Shown in pieces: positions 14,568 through 14,834 of a stretch of 14,834 nt of DNA. How positions within the stretch are numbered: position 1 is the first letter of the stretch; each line of letters begins with the position of its first letter. The stretch is from an uncultured Oscillospiraceae bacterium (lineage in GTDB: Bacteria > Bacillota > Clostridia > Oscillospirales > Acutalibacteraceae), in NCBI GenBank assembly GCA_905200265.1, contig CAJKJS010000008.1, positions 1-14,834 of the forward strand. The letters run 5' to 3'. Both the position numbers and the translations under genes were made by a program. The notes under the pieces were generated by a model. The model was not told the DNA's origin. It did not search any database and saw nothing but the letters and a program-made list of their open reading frames with translations.

Positions 14568-14582
14568 AATCGAAGTTCGATT
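14568..14582. promoter_or_regulatory. Operator-like palindrome at the acetyltransferase transcription start
   Basis: AATCGAA-G-TTCGATT is a perfect 7-bp inverted repeat with a single central base. It spans 14568-14582, just downstream of the minus-strand -10 (14589-14594), so it covers the predicted transcription start near 14582. A repressor bound here would block the gene. Confidence 0.5.
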
Positions 14583-14588
14583 ACCGTC

Positions 14589-14618
14589 ATTATAGCATGG
14601 TGGAAAAAGTACCGTCAA
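14589..14618 (-). promoter_or_regulatory. Promoter of the Eis-like gene
   Basis: Read on the minus strand, TTGACG (14618-14613) and a perfect TATAAT (14594-14589) are separated by 18 bp. TGC directly precedes the -10 (extended -10). The leader to the ATG is about 35 nt. Confidence 0.8.
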
Positions 14619-14647
14619 TTGAACGAAACGCAATTGTGTGTTACAAT
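14619..14647 (+). promoter_or_regulatory. Promoter of the small membrane protein gene
   Basis: TTGAAC (14619-14624) and TACAAT (14642-14647) are 17 bp apart, with TGT directly before the -10 (extended -10). The start would be near 14654, giving a leader of about 23 nt. Its -35 directly abuts the -35 of the divergent promoter. Confidence 0.75.
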
Positions 14648-14676
14648 AGTACCAAAAAGAGCAGGAGGTTTTTGAC

Positions 14677-14834
14677 ATGCCAACCGCCAAAATTATTGGT
14701 TTTGCGTTGATCGGTCTTTTTGGGCTGAGCTTACTCATTTACCCCAAATGGTTGTGGAAATGTTCGCCGGCCCGCAAACTGGATGGCCCGGTGCCGCTGT
14801 GGTGGAAGATCAGCACCCGGATTATGGGGGGGCT
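14677..14834 (+). CDS. Small membrane protein, N-terminal part (3' truncated)
   Basis: ATG 14677 is preceded by an excellent AGGAGGTT (14663-14670) at 6-nt spacing. The 52 visible residues start with a single hydrophobic helix (about 5-22, KIIGFALIGLFGLSLLIYPK), followed by LWK and a segment with PVPLWWKISTRIMGG. The frame is still open at the window edge. The pattern of a helix ending in YPKxLWK and a later (T)R(I)xGG resembles small uncharacterised membrane proteins of Bacillota (possibly the DUF6199 type), but this is from memory and is tentative. It has its own promoter, divergent from the Eis-like gene. Confidence 0.8.
   Translation, partial: MPTAKIIGFALIGLFGLSLLIYPKWLWKCSPARKLDGPVPLWWKISTRIMGG

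Overview
The window is about 14.8 kb of gene-dense bacterial chromosome with a G+C content that looks to be in the mid-50s. It suggests a Bacillota genome, most likely Clostridia. The support is strong purine-rich ribosome binding sites (AGGAGG type), sigma-A type promoters, U-tract intrinsic terminators, the metG-tatD gene order, tandem M42 peptidases and an 'aluminium resistance'-type PLP lyase. Family or genus cannot be fixed from this sequence alone. No rRNA, tRNA, CRISPR array, insertion sequence or phage gene was seen, and no complete gene is visibly frameshifted.

Layout. (1) 1-131: the 3' end of an unidentified plus-strand gene, then a 17-bp terminator hairpin. (2) 228-4216: an ABC exporter half-transporter, an aldo/keto reductase with a two-cluster ferredoxin tail, and mutY (adenine glycosylase acting opposite 8-oxoG). 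(3) 4256-9865: a promoter with a perfect TATAAT -10 drives murD, followed by two tandem M42 metallopeptidases, a GNAT acetyltransferase that overlaps the second peptidase by 4 bp, and a methionine gamma-lyase-family PLP enzyme. (4) 9884-13289: a near-consensus extended -10 promoter drives metG, then tatD, then a short protein that aligns in my reading with the TatD-associated radical SAM family but has lost all three cluster-binding cysteines. (5) 13305-14834: a bidirectional terminator separates this group from a convergent Eis-like acetyltransferase gene (minus strand). Its 5' region is a compact divergent promoter region shared with a small membrane protein that runs off the window.

The genes are mostly housekeeping: cell wall (murD), translation (metG), oxidative DNA repair (mutY), peptide turnover (M42), and nuclease or quality-control functions (tatD). 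The two most interesting signals are the cysteine-less radical SAM-like protein beside tatD, and a repeated architecture in which a terminator-like hairpin sits only about 20-27 nt before the next start codon, with its Shine-Dalgarno in between and no obvious room for a promoter. The divergent region at 14548-14676 also carries an operator-like palindrome over the predicted start of transcription of the acetyltransferase gene.
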